Shown in pieces: positions 16,812 to 25,608 of a stretch of 44,273 nt of DNA. Numbering within the stretch: the first letter of the stretch is position 1; the number at the start of each line of letters is the position of its first letter. Location: positions 1 through 44,273 of the forward strand of contig JAKAFG010000001.1 of assembly GCA_021818125.1 (NCBI GenBank), written 5' to 3'. The notes under the pieces are model-generated. The model made no database searches. It was given only the letters and a program-made list of their open reading frames with translations, and was not told where the DNA came from. The translations under genes and the position numbers were made by a program. Source of the DNA: Pseudomonadota bacterium (GTDB lineage: Bacteria > Pseudomonadota > Gammaproteobacteria > Acidithiobacillales > Acidithiobacillaceae).

Positions 16812-17455
16812 GACGTGACTTGCGCCTCCAGTTGATTAATGAGGGTTTCGATGGCGCTGCGCTTGAGTTTCATGGCCGCGCGGTTGACCACCAGACGGCT
16901 GGAAATGGGCATGATTTCTTCCACTTCCACCAGCCCGTTTTCCTTGAGCGTACGGCCGCTGGACACCAGGTCCACAATACGATCTGCCAATCCGACCAGA
17001 GGCGCCAGTTCCATGCTGCCGTAAAGCTTGATGATTTCCGTCTGTACGCCGCGAGCATGGAAATAGTTGCGGGTGATGTGCGGATATTTGGTCGCAATGC
17101 GCACCCGTTCCCAGCTTTGCGGTGCGTCATTGGCTGCTAGCGCGGCAGGTTCGGCCACCGCCATGTGGCAGATGCCGATGCGCAGATCCAGGGGTTCATA
17201 AAGGTCCAGGCCCTCCTGCTCCAACAGCACATCTTTACCGGCAATGCCCAGGTCGGCAGCGCCCCAGGTCACGTAGGTGGGCACATCGCTGGCACGGATC
17301 ACCAGAAAGCGCACCGCGGGATCGGTACTGGGGATGATCAGCTTGCGAGATTCTTCCGGGTCCTCCGCCAGGTGGATGCCGGCGCCCGCAAAGAGGGGAA
17401 TGGCTTCTTGCAGAATCCGTCCCTTGGACAGTGCGATGGTGATACCTGCGCTCAT
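16808..17455 (-). CDS. hisG: ATP phosphoribosyltransferase, short form
   Basis: This 215-residue protein catalyses the first step of histidine synthesis. ITIALSKGRILQEAIPLF, DVPTYVTWGAADLGIAGKD, IATKYPHITRNYF and LVDLVSSGRTLKENGL identify it. It stops after the catalytic domains and lacks the roughly 80-residue C-terminal regulatory domain of the long form. It is therefore HisG(S), which in known systems needs the HisRS-like HisZ protein for activity and feedback. HisZ is not within this window. Confidence 0.95.
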   Translation of the reverse strand: MSAGITIALSKGRILQEAIPLFAGAGIHLAEDPEESRKLIIPSTDPAVRFLVIRASDVPTYVTWGAADLGIAGKDVLLEQEGLDLYEPLDLRIGICHMAVAEPAALAANDAPQSWERVRIATKYPHITRNYFHARGVQTEIIKLYGSMELAPLVGLADRIVDLVSSGRTLKENGLVEVEEIMPISSRLVVNRAAMKLKRSAIETLINQLEAQVTS

Positions 17456-18723
17456 GCGACGCTCCTGCTGTTACTGATCCGGCGGATATCCGCGCCTAAG
17501 GCGCTGAGTTTCTCTTCGATGACCTCATAGCCGCGATCCAGATGATAGATGCGGTCGATGAGCGTTTCACCCTCCGCCACCAGTCCGGCCAGGACTAGCG
17601 AAGCCGACGCCCGCAGATCGGTTGCCATCACCGGCGCGCCGCGCAGGCGGGGTACCCCGCGCACTACGGCGGTCTTCCCATCGGCATTGATGTCGGCACC
17701 CAGTCTTTGCAATTCAGAGACGTGCATAAAGCGATTCTCGAAGATAGTTTCTGTGACGACGCTGCTCCCCACGGCGATGCAGTTCATCGCCATGAATTGC
17801 GCCTGCATGTCCGTCGGGAAGGCCGGATAGGGCGCCGTGCGTACATCCACCGCTTGCGGCCGTCGTGTCATGCGGATGCGGATCGTGTCCGCCTCGGCGG
17901 ACACTTCGGCCCCCGCTTCCCGTAGTTTGAGGATGACGCTCTCCAGCAGACCCGCATCGGTGCGTTTCAGGCAAATATCGCCGCCCGCCATAGCCGCGGC
18001 CACCAAATAGGTCCCCGTCTCAATGCGGTCAGGTACAACACTGTGCTCGGCACCATGCAGTTCAGCTACGCCCTCAATCTCGATGACAGATGTCCCCGCT
18101 CCTGAGATGCGCGCACCCATGGCCGACAGGCAACGGGCGAGATCGACAATTTCCGGCTCGCGGGCGGCGTTTTCGAGGATGGTGCGTCCCCCGGCGAGGG
18201 TGGCTGCCATGAGCAGGTTTTCCGTACCGGTGACGGAGACCATCTCCATAACGATGCGGGTGCCGCGCAGACGGGATGCCTGTGCTTTAACGAAACCGTC
18301 CTCTACGGTGATTTCGGCACCCAAAGCCTGCAGGCCGCTGAGATGGACGCTCACCGGACGACTGCCGATGGCGCAGCCACCAGGCAGGCTCACTTCTGCC
18401 GAGCCGTGTCGGGCCAGCAGTGGCCCGAGTACCAGTATCGAGGCACGCATGGTCTTCACCAGCTCATAAGGGGCGACGACCGAGTGTACCGGGCGCGGAT
18501 CGACTTCAATCCCGAGCTGGCCGTCTACCAGCACCCTTGCGCCGAGTGTGCTCAACAACTCCAGGGTCGTGGTAATGTCACGCAGATGCGGAATATTGCG
18601 CAGTCGCACCGGCTCGCGCGCCAGCAGGGTGGCGGCGAGACAAGGTAAGGCCGCGTTTTTGGCCCCGGAAATCCGCAGCTCACCACGCAGGGGGCCATTA
18701 CCACGCAGCAGCAGTTTATCCAT
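17452..18723 (-). CDS. murA: UDP-N-acetylglucosamine 1-carboxyvinyltransferase
   Basis: This 423-residue cytoplasmic enzyme performs the first committed step of peptidoglycan synthesis and is the fosfomycin target. The catalytic Cys (Cys117) is in SLPGGCAIGSRPV, so the usual fosfomycin-sensitive Cys form is present. Other markers are LRISGAKNAALP, YPAFPTDMQAQFMA and the ENRFMHVSELQRLGADI region. The murA-hisG overlap by four bases is common in proteobacteria. Confidence 0.97.
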   Translation of the reverse strand: MDKLLLRGNGPLRGELRISGAKNAALPCLAATLLAREPVRLRNIPHLRDITTTLELLSTLGARVLVDGQLGIEVDPRPVHSVVAPYELVKTMRASILVLGPLLARHGSAEVSLPGGCAIGSRPVSVHLSGLQALGAEITVEDGFVKAQASRLRGTRIVMEMVSVTGTENLLMAATLAGGRTILENAAREPEIVDLARCLSAMGARISGAGTSVIEIEGVAELHGAEHSVVPDRIETGTYLVAAAMAGGDICLKRTDAGLLESVILKLREAGAEVSAEADTIRIRMTRRPQAVDVRTAPYPAFPTDMQAQFMAMNCIAVGSSVVTETIFENRFMHVSELQRLGADINADGKTAVVRGVPRLRGAPVMATDLRASASLVLAGLVAEGETLIDRIYHLDRGYEVIEEKLSALGADIRRISNSRSVA

Positions 18724-18732
18724 GGACTCGAA

Positions 18733-19065
18733 TTAGCTCGCGCTGGCCGCTTGGGCACTGTCGACCAGTTTCTGCAATTCGCCCTGCTGATAGAGATCGG
18801 ACATAATGTCTGACCCGCCGACAAACTCACCCTGAATATAGAGCTGGGGAATAGTCGGCCAGTTGGAATACTGTTTGATGCCGTCGCGAATCTGCGGGTC
18901 GGTCAGCACGTCCACCGTAAAGAGCTCCTTGACGCCTGACTGCTGCAACAGTTGCACGGCACGGGCCGAGAAACCGCATTGCGGTGCCCGTGGGTTGCCC
19001 TTCATATAAAGCACGACCGGGTGTTTCTGGACCTGTTCCTGAATAAGTTCCTGAATCGTTGCCAT
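18733..19065 (-). CDS. grxD: monothiol glutaredoxin (CGFS type)
   Basis: This 110-residue protein has the single-Cys active site CGFS (Cys30, in RAPQCGFSARAV), the glutathione-binding WPTIPQLYIQGEFVGG and the GSDIM segment. CGFS glutaredoxins bind a bridging [2Fe-2S] with glutathione and work with BolA-like proteins in iron-sulfur handling. The gene directly follows bolA on the same strand, which supports that partnership. The substitution RAPQ for the usual SP/NPQ before Cys is within family variation. Confidence 0.95.
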   Translation of the reverse strand: MATIQELIQEQVQKHPVVLYMKGNPRAPQCGFSARAVQLLQQSGVKELFTVDVLTDPQIRDGIKQYSNWPTIPQLYIQGEFVGGSDIMSDLYQQGELQKLVDSAQAASAS

Positions 19066-19097
19066 GGTTATCCTCGCTAAATTGGGGGTGAGTGCGG

Positions 19098-19352
19098 CTA
19101 ATGCGCCGCCGCGTGACGGAGCTGTTGCGCCTGCTCGGGAGTCAGGGTGCGCAGCGAGAGGGCGTGAATTTCCTCGCGCATACGCTCGCCCAGCGCATCA
19201 TAAACCATTTGATGCTGCTTGATGAGGGAAAGCCCAACAAAGGCCGGGGAAACCACCAGCGCCTCGAAATGGACGCCGTCGTCTCCCAGAACCTCGATGA
19301 GGGCGTCGGGAAGCTGCTGCTTAATGAGTGATTTGATCGTGTTGGCGTTCAT
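19098..19352 (-). CDS. BolA family protein
   Basis: This 84-residue BolA/IbaG-like protein has the family pattern from IKSLIKQQLPDALIEVLGDDG through VHFEALVVSPAF to LIKQHQMVYDALGERM and a short helical end (EIHALSLRTLTPEQ). Such proteins form [2Fe-2S]-bridged heterodimers with CGFS glutaredoxins; the next gene is one. The length and its place before murA favour the IbaG branch over BolA proper. The ATG at 19352 is chosen since the upstream in-frame residues are not family-like. Confidence 0.87.
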   Translation of the reverse strand: MNANTIKSLIKQQLPDALIEVLGDDGVHFEALVVSPAFVGLSLIKQHQMVYDALGERMREEIHALSLRTLTPEQAQQLRHAAAH

Positions 19353-19442
19353 GAAGTGTAGTGTAACGTAAAAAAGCCGCTGTGTGATGTCGCTTTTTAT
19401 ACTCAGCTGCGCCCGGCTGTGCAAGATGTGACGTTGAGCGCC

Positions 19443-20267
19443 TTATTGGCGCAGCTTGTAACCACGATCCAGCAGGCGCCAGGCAAAGAAACCGGTCCCG
19501 CCCGCGAAGGCGATGCTGACCCCTAGAGAAACCCATACACTGACATCAGAAGCTGCAAAAAAACCATAACGAAACCCGTCGATGATGTAGAAAAACGGGT
19601 TGAACAGCGATATGTGCTGCAACGCGCCGGGCAGGGATTGCACCGAGTAAAAGACACCGGCAAGAAAAGTCAGCGGCATGATAATAAAGTTTTGGAAACC
19701 GGCAATCTGATCGAATTTCTCAGCCCAAAGCCCGGCGATTAGGCCCAGTGAACCCATGCCGCTCGCGCCCAGAATGGTAAACACGGCGATCCACAAGGGG
19801 CGCAGCAGAGGTATGTGCAGATAAAGCAGCGCCAGTGCGAGTATGGCAATCCCCACCAGCGCGCCGCGCAGCACCGACGCGGCAACCATGGCAACGAAAA
19901 TCTCGGTGGGGCTGAGCGGGCTGAGCAGCAGAAAAACGATGTTCCCTGTCACCTTGGCTTGAATCAGGCTGGAAGAGCTGTTGGCAAAGGCATTTTGCAA
20001 GATCGACATCATCATCAGCCCGGGAACGATGAAGGCCGTATAGCTGACCCCCGGATAGACCGATATATGTCCGCCCAATGCGTGCCCAAAAACCACCAGA
20101 TAGAGGATGGTGGTGATCAGTGGGGCGGCAATGGTTTGTAGCCAGACCTTGCCGAAGCGCAAGGTCTCTTTGTAAAACAGCGTCCAGACCGGTGCGAAGC
20201 GGGCGCGTGCAAGACCCAGGCGGGGACCGGTCACGGCCTGCTGTAACCCGCCGAAATGCTCAGGCAT
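19443..20267 (-). CDS. ABC-2 type transporter permease, YadH-like, without an adjacent ATPase
   Basis: This 274-residue protein has about six hydrophobic segments. It has an ABC-2 permease N-terminus (PVWTLFYKETLRFGKVWLQT), then IVPGLMMMSILQNAFANSSSSL, the VTGNIVFLLLSPLSP coupling region, and MPLTFLAGVFYSVQSLP with FNPFFYIIDGFRYGF near the end. These are typical of YadH-type exporters. The ATG at 20267 overlaps the surA stop by 8 bases. Such permeases need a YadG-type ATP-binding partner, but the neighbours are surA and bolA. The partner must be elsewhere or shared, perhaps with an envelope lipid function given lptD-surA upstream; that last point is inference. Confidence 0.85.
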   Translation of the reverse strand: MPEHFGGLQQAVTGPRLGLARARFAPVWTLFYKETLRFGKVWLQTIAAPLITTILYLVVFGHALGGHISVYPGVSYTAFIVPGLMMMSILQNAFANSSSSLIQAKVTGNIVFLLLSPLSPTEIFVAMVAASVLRGALVGIAILALALLYLHIPLLRPLWIAVFTILGASGMGSLGLIAGLWAEKFDQIAGFQNFIIMPLTFLAGVFYSVQSLPGALQHISLFNPFFYIIDGFRYGFFAASDVSVWVSLGVSIAFAGGTGFFAWRLLDRGYKLRQ

Positions 20268-21693
20268 CGCTGCTGCGCAGGCCGGGCTCGAGGATCTCGA
20301 CGTAGGCACTGTCGCGGATGCGGCGTTGCCATTCGTCCATGCGCTCGTGGACGATACGGTTGTAGAGCTGCATGCGCGCTGCGGCCATAATCTGTTTCTC
20401 TTCAACCGGCTGCTGGCGCTGAGCCTGGGAGTGCAGAATGTAAATCGCATCTCCTTCGCGGATGGGACTACTCACCCCACCAGGTTGCAAAGTGACCAGT
20501 GTGCGTTCCAGGCTGTCTGGCAATTGTCCGGGAGCGACCCAGCCCATTTCTCCACCGCCAGCGGCGGTGCTGGTGTCCTGGCTGTAATTACGCGCCAGTT
20601 CAGAGAAGCGGGTGCCGCTTTGCAGCGCCTGCTGGATATCCTGAGCGCGTGCCTCAGCCTCCTGCAACTGCAGACTGTTGCCGGCACGCAGGACGATCAT
20701 AGCCGTTTTGACCTCGGTGACCGTCGGCTGTTCATGCTTGACATCGAGCAACTTGAAAATATGAAACCCAGTGGGTCCCGGGATGACGGGGCTGATTTCG
20801 CCCGCCTTTAACTGGAGGAGGGTTTGGGTCACTGAGGGTGGGAGCTCACCCGCCTTGACCCAACCGATGCGTCCGCCCTGCAAGGCATCGTGGCCGCTGC
20901 TGACCTGGGCGGCGAGGCGCGCAAAGCTCTCACCGGCCACCACGCGATCACGCACCTGCCCGGCTTCACGCCGCGCCGCGCTGACGGCGTCTGGTGTCGG
21001 GTTGTCAGACAGCGGGATGAATATCTGCTGTAGGTCGAAACTCACGCCGCCCATTTCTTTGAGCTGTTGCGCGAAGGTTTTCACCTCGTCGGGGCCAATG
21101 TGGACTCGGCTCTCCACTTCCTGCTGCATGAGGCGATCCACAAGAATGCGGTCCTTGAGGTCGTTGGTAAATTGCTCCCACGACTGCCCTTGATTGGTCA
21201 GCGCCTGGCGTAACTGGTCAGGGGTGAGGTGGTTGGCTTGAGCGAGGTTGCTGATGGCTTGGTCCAGCGTGCCTTTGTCAACCTTGATTCCGGCCCGGTG
21301 CGCGATTTGCAGCTCGATGTGCTGTAGAATCATCTGCTGCAACACTTGGCGGCGCAGGATGTCTTCGGGGGGCATAGCGTTGGGGTCTTGCGTCTGTAGA
21401 CGGGCACGCACGGCGCTTACTCGTTGCTCGAGCTGCATGGAGGTGATGATATTGTCGTTCACCACAGCAATGACCTTGTCGAGATTCTGGGTGTTTTCGG
21501 GTAGCGGTGCCGCCATCGGTGCTAGGGCAGAGTTTTCCGAATAAGTGTGCGTTGTCGTAGAGGGTGCCGTCACCGGTGCGGCCGGCAGCAGGGTGTCACG
21601 GTTGAGAAAGGGCGTACTCGCCCAGGCCAAAACCGGGGCGGTCCCCAGAACGATGCTCAGGGCGAATAAGATAGGGCGGCGTTTGAGTGACAT
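20260..21693 (-). CDS. surA: periplasmic chaperone / peptidyl-prolyl isomerase SurA
   Basis: This 477-residue outer-membrane protein chaperone has a signal peptide (MSLKRRPILFALSIVLG, cleavage near AWA). An N-terminal SurA domain includes VIAVVNDNIITSMQLEQRV. Two parvulin domains follow at about residues 205-310 (SFDLQQIFIPL to GPTGFHIFKLLD) and 320-425 (GGGEMGWVAPGQLP). A C-terminal helix (MQLYNRIVHERMDEWQRRI) ends it. Its start overlaps the lptD stop as ATGA. The lptD-surA pairing is classical, and LptD is a known SurA client. Confidence 0.95.
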   Translation of the reverse strand: MSLKRRPILFALSIVLGTAPVLAWASTPFLNRDTLLPAAPVTAPSTTTHTYSENSALAPMAAPLPENTQNLDKVIAVVNDNIITSMQLEQRVSAVRARLQTQDPNAMPPEDILRRQVLQQMILQHIELQIAHRAGIKVDKGTLDQAISNLAQANHLTPDQLRQALTNQGQSWEQFTNDLKDRILVDRLMQQEVESRVHIGPDEVKTFAQQLKEMGGVSFDLQQIFIPLSDNPTPDAVSAARREAGQVRDRVVAGESFARLAAQVSSGHDALQGGRIGWVKAGELPPSVTQTLLQLKAGEISPVIPGPTGFHIFKLLDVKHEQPTVTEVKTAMIVLRAGNSLQLQEAEARAQDIQQALQSGTRFSELARNYSQDTSTAAGGGEMGWVAPGQLPDSLERTLVTLQPGGVSSPIREGDAIYILHSQAQRQQPVEEKQIMAAARMQLYNRIVHERMDEWQRRIRDSAYVEILEPGLRSSDA

Positions 21694-23885
21694 CAGAACT
21701 CCATGCTGGCGCCCGGCACATACTGGCTGAGCAAACCGTTTGAGGCATTGCCGAGACTGGTCAGGCCACGCAATACGATCTCCAGATAAACAACGTTATT
21801 GGACTGCCCGCCGAGAAGGATCTGATGATAAACCATCATACGGGTAGCCCAGCAGCCGCCATCATATCCCATCCCTACGAGCTCCTCCAGCGGCTTGTGA
21901 TCGGTGACGTCATACTGATAGCTGCCGAGTACCTGCCAGCGCTTGTAGATCGGCCAGGCACCGGAAATGCCGGTTTGATTCACGAAGCCACGGGTAAAAC
22001 GATAGTCAAGGTTAATGACGCGCTGCGGACCGGGCAGCCACTGGGCGCGCAGGTTGAGCCGCTCCAGGTTGCGCTGCTGGGCATTGACTTGTGAACTGGC
22101 GAGGAGGTTGATGTCCGGAAGGGGCGCGTATTGCCCCTCAAAAAAATAGTTGGACTGCTGGTTTTGAGGAACGATATCGCCGGCGAGGTTGATCTGGCGC
22201 TGGTTGAAGTAGCGGATCTGACCGACAGCCGCCTGCCACAGTTGGCGGCCGCTGGGCGTGAGCCAGGTGCCGCGCAGCCCCAGTGCCACCTGATTGGCAG
22301 CGTTGATGCGATCGTTACCGCTATAGAGGCTGTTATCCTCAAAAATCATCGGGAAGTTCTGATAGGGCTGACTGGCATCGAAAATGGGGATGCCGCTCTG
22401 GGCCTGTAGGGGAATGTACGTATATTTGAACAAGGGTTGCAGCAGTGCCGTGCTGCCGTCGCTGCCATAACGGACGAAATTGAGGCCGCCTTTGAGGCTG
22501 AGTGCCGGTAAGGTGCGATTGATGGCGCGTGCGTAGGGGGCATTACGCTGAATCTGATAGTGGCTGTAGTAGAGCCGGGCCTGCGGTTCTAAGAAGCCCC
22601 AGCCGCGGCTGAAGCGCCAGCCAAGGGTGGGGGTGAGGTCGAGGCGCTGACCGATGGGTCCCGCAGAAGCGGAGAAGTAGTTAAAGCTGCTGTGCCAGTC
22701 GAAATAGCCGGCGCGTCCCACCCGCCAGTAGCCATCGGCAAACAGATACGGGAGCTGGGAGTAGGGCGCCGCGCCGCCAGGCGCGAGTTCCTGGTAGGCT
22801 TGCAGGGTGGCGCCCGCGCTAATATGTGCGTTGTTGTAGTAGAGTCCCCCGGAGGAGGTAATGTAGGGTGCGTTGCCAATGCCGCCCACGAAACTGCTGC
22901 TGAAACCCGCTGTGCCGCCAAAATCCGAAAGAAAGTTTTTGTAGCTGACCTGGTTGTAATCGACGTTGAAGTTGAATCCGTCGCCCAGATTCTGGTTATG
23001 CTGCCAGGAAATGGCCCAGATATTTTTGTGGGTCAATTGATCAGAGGGGAGCAGATCCAGATAGAGTTTGCCGCTGTAATTGGGCTCCAGATAGCGGAAC
23101 TCATTCAGCAACATCACCCCGCGTCTGGCGAAATAGTTGACGGTGAGGGTGTCGTCCATATTACGGGCGATATCGAAATAGTAGGGGATGCCGAGGTAAA
23201 AGCCGTTGATGGTAGAGCTGCCTACACTGGGGGCAAGAAATCCGGAGTGTCGCTTCAGCGGAAAACTGAGGTAGGGCGTCCAGAATACGGGCAACCCAAA
23301 GACGTCGATTGTGGTGTTGGTGGTAGAGACGTAGTTGTCATTCTGGTTGAGGTCGATGCGGCTGCTCCAGAGTTGCCAGGCTGGTTTTTCGCCATCACAG
23401 GTGGTATAGCACGCTTCGTTGAGCTGGTAATGCCCTTTGCTCAGTTCCCTGCCGCTTTCAGCGTGGCCATGACCTTGCTGTGCTTCGAGCAGATAGCGGG
23501 GATGGACTACCACCCCCTCGTTGGCATGTAAATGGATGGTGGCCTTGGGGGCAGCGGTCACGATGCCGGGACTGACCATGCGCACATGGCCGTCGGCGAT
23601 GATCTCGTCACGGGCCTGGTCATAGTGCACGGTATCGGCATAGACCCGGCGATCACCATAGAGTACTTCGACATTGCCAGTGGCTGTCCAGTGGCCGCTG
23701 CCAAGGCCGTGAACTTGATCCGCATAGAGCGTGACCGGGCTCTCTGCGGCCGCGGCGATGGCCATTCCGGGTGCCAGCAGTGCGCCCAGCAGAGCCAGGC
23801 GAAGGCTGGAACGCGGGGCACGGCGACTTCCCGGGCGGATTGGCCGGGGTCGGGATTTTCCGATGCTGTGCAGAGGACTTTTCAT
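21693..23885 (-). CDS. lptD: LPS-assembly protein LptD (outer-membrane LPS translocon)
   Basis: This 730-residue protein has an N-terminal signal region ending near AIAAAAES. A periplasmic OstA/LptA-like domain (about residues 50-155; VTLYADQVHG, GNVEVLYGDRRVYAD) is followed by a long outer-membrane beta-barrel. Cys159 and Cys163 (NEACYTTCDG) and a late Cys678 (YDGGCWATR) are candidates for the inter-domain disulfide that LptD needs. The C-terminus ends in Phe, as expected for a BAM substrate. LptC, LptA and LptB are encoded in the same window on the other strand; lptE, lptF and lptG are not seen. It is divergent from amgK with only 29 bases between starts. Confidence 0.95.
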   Translation of the reverse strand: MKSPLHSIGKSRPRPIRPGSRRAPRSSLRLALLGALLAPGMAIAAAAESPVTLYADQVHGLGSGHWTATGNVEVLYGDRRVYADTVHYDQARDEIIADGHVRMVSPGIVTAAPKATIHLHANEGVVVHPRYLLEAQQGHGHAESGRELSKGHYQLNEACYTTCDGEKPAWQLWSSRIDLNQNDNYVSTTNTTIDVFGLPVFWTPYLSFPLKRHSGFLAPSVGSSTINGFYLGIPYYFDIARNMDDTLTVNYFARRGVMLLNEFRYLEPNYSGKLYLDLLPSDQLTHKNIWAISWQHNQNLGDGFNFNVDYNQVSYKNFLSDFGGTAGFSSSFVGGIGNAPYITSSGGLYYNNAHISAGATLQAYQELAPGGAAPYSQLPYLFADGYWRVGRAGYFDWHSSFNYFSASAGPIGQRLDLTPTLGWRFSRGWGFLEPQARLYYSHYQIQRNAPYARAINRTLPALSLKGGLNFVRYGSDGSTALLQPLFKYTYIPLQAQSGIPIFDASQPYQNFPMIFEDNSLYSGNDRINAANQVALGLRGTWLTPSGRQLWQAAVGQIRYFNQRQINLAGDIVPQNQQSNYFFEGQYAPLPDINLLASSQVNAQQRNLERLNLRAQWLPGPQRVINLDYRFTRGFVNQTGISGAWPIYKRWQVLGSYQYDVTDHKPLEELVGMGYDGGCWATRMMVYHQILLGGQSNNVVYLEIVLRGLTSLGNASNGLLSQYVPGASMEF

Positions 23886-23914
23886 AGAGGCCTAAAATCG
23901 CACAAAATGCTTTT

Positions 23915-24946
23915 ATGTCGCAATCTTTCCTTGCATCGAATTTTTCCACCGTGGCGGCGAGGGACCCTCTGTCACCCGCCGCCGCAGACTGGCTCGCGCA
24001 GCAGGGCGTGGCCGTGGCGCGGGCGTGCCCCATCCCCGGAGATGCCAGCGGGCGGCGCTATTGGCGTTTGCCGCAGGGCCTGATCTTCATGGATGCCCCG
24101 CACCCCGAAGATATCCTGCCCTTTTTGCGGATACAGCACCGTTTTGCCCGCGCCGCCTTGCCGGTACCCGAGGTGCTGGCCGCGCAAATGGATCCCGGCT
24201 TTGTGTTGCTGGAGGACTTAGGGGAAACGGATCTCAAGGCTGTACTGGATGCTGGTGCAGATATTAATCTGTGGATGCAGCGGGCGATGACCTTGATCCT
24301 CCATCTGCAGCAGGCCGGGCAGACGCAGACGGCACTGCCTCCTCTGCCATTTTTCTCGTCGGCCCGCCTGGGGGACGAGTTGGCCCTGTTTACGGACTGG
24401 TACCTGGGCAGGCATCTTGATTTAATCCTGAGTCCTCTGCAGAGGAATTCCCTGCAAGCACTTTTTGCTGTGTTACTGGACAATGCCGCCGCGCAGCCGC
24501 AGGTCTGGGTCCACCGGGATTTTCACGCGCGCAATCTTATCATTCAGCAGGACACCGGGCTGTTGGCCATGATTGATTTTCAGGATGCCGTGCGCGGGCC
24601 ATGGACCTATGACTTGGCTTCTCTGCTCTGGGATCGTTATTGGGATTGGGGACGGACGCAAAGGGACGCGTGGGCCCTGAATTTTTTGACGGCGGCGCAT
24701 CAGCATGGTGCTGCCTTGCCGTCGTCCGCGAGCTTTCTGCTGGGTGTCGGGCGTATGGCTCTCCAGCGTAACCTGAAGATTCTCGGCATTTTCTGTCGCT
24801 TGGCTTACCGGGATGGAAAATCGAGTTATCTCGATTTCCTGCCGCAATTCTGGGCCTATGTCGTGGATGCCCTGGACGCTGATCCGCAGTTGCAGTCTTA
24901 TCAGGAGCTTTTTGCCCCATGGCAACCCCCGTTACCCGTGCGATGA
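23915..24946 (+). CDS. amgK: N-acetylmuramate/N-acetylglucosamine kinase AmgK
   Basis: This 343-residue aminoglycoside-phosphotransferase-fold kinase has GDASGRRYWRL near the N-terminus, the catalytic VWVHRDFHARNLII (HxD) and the metal-binding MIDFQDAVRGPWTYDLASLL. With the overlapping murU next to it, this is the cell-wall recycling pair that phosphorylates MurNAc at the anomeric carbon and makes UDP-MurNAc directly. I see no Shine-Dalgarno before the ATG at 23915, and the space to lptD is 29 bases, so a leaderless or weakly initiated mRNA is possible. Confidence 0.9.
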   Translation: MSQSFLASNFSTVAARDPLSPAAADWLAQQGVAVARACPIPGDASGRRYWRLPQGLIFMDAPHPEDILPFLRIQHRFARAALPVPEVLAAQMDPGFVLLEDLGETDLKAVLDAGADINLWMQRAMTLILHLQQAGQTQTALPPLPFFSSARLGDELALFTDWYLGRHLDLILSPLQRNSLQALFAVLLDNAAAQPQVWVHRDFHARNLIIQQDTGLLAMIDFQDAVRGPWTYDLASLLWDRYWDWGRTQRDAWALNFLTAAHQHGAALPSSASFLLGVGRMALQRNLKILGIFCRLAYRDGKSSYLDFLPQFWAYVVDALDADPQLQSYQELFAPWQPPLPVR

Positions 24947-25608
24947 TCCTGGCTGCGGGTCGGGGCGAGCGACTCAGGCCGCTTACCGATCATGTCCCGA
25001 AGCCCTTGCTGGAGGTTGCCGGCAAACCCCTTATCGTGCGCCACCTGGATTCGCTGGCTGCGGCGGGCATTCGCGATGTGGTCATTAATGTCGGGCATCT
25101 GGGTGATGCGATCATGCAGGCCTTGGGTCAAAATTGGCAGGGATTGAGGATCACTTACAGCGATGAGCGTGAGGCCCGTCTGGAGACGGGCGGCGCTCTT
25201 GTTCGTGCCCTGCCCTTATTGGGGAGCTGCCCTTTTTTGCTGGTGAATGGCGACATTTGCACGGACTTTCCCTGGGCACAGCTCTGCCAGCCTTCACTTG
25301 CGCGCGTGCATCTGGTGCTGGTGCCTAACCCGATGCAGCACCCGCAGGGAGATTTCGCATTGTCTGCCGGCATGGTGGCTTTGGCGGGCGAAGAACGTCA
25401 TACTTACGCAGGTATCGCGCGTCTTGACCCGGAGTTGTTGCGGGGCTTTCCCGAGCAGTCGGCTCCTCTGGCCCCTTGGCTGCGGCAATGGATTGCAGCG
25501 GGTGTGGTGGAGGGGACCTTGTATCAAGGAAAATGGACAGATGTGGGCACACCAGACCGGTTGCGGGCGGCCCGGCGTGATTGTGCGGAGGCCTCGCATG
25601 GACTTTGA
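24919..25608 (+). CDS. murU: N-acetylmuramate alpha-1-phosphate uridylyltransferase MurU
   Basis: This 229-residue sugar nucleotidyltransferase has the signature AMILAAGRGERLRPLT, then VPKPLLEVAGKPLI, FLLVNGDICTDF, and TYAGIARLDPELL with KWTDVGTPDRL at the end. Placed after amgK it is best read as MurU. GlmU-like or mannose-1-phosphate guanylyltransferases share the fold but are longer. The ATG at 24919 has AGGAG upstream; an alternative ATG at 24943 would give an exact ATGA overlap with the amgK stop and begin at MILAAG. Confidence 0.9.
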   Translation: MATPVTRAMILAAGRGERLRPLTDHVPKPLLEVAGKPLIVRHLDSLAAAGIRDVVINVGHLGDAIMQALGQNWQGLRITYSDEREARLETGGALVRALPLLGSCPFLLVNGDICTDFPWAQLCQPSLARVHLVLVPNPMQHPQGDFALSAGMVALAGEERHTYAGIARLDPELLRGFPEQSAPLAPWLRQWIAAGVVEGTLYQGKWTDVGTPDRLRAARRDCAEASHGL

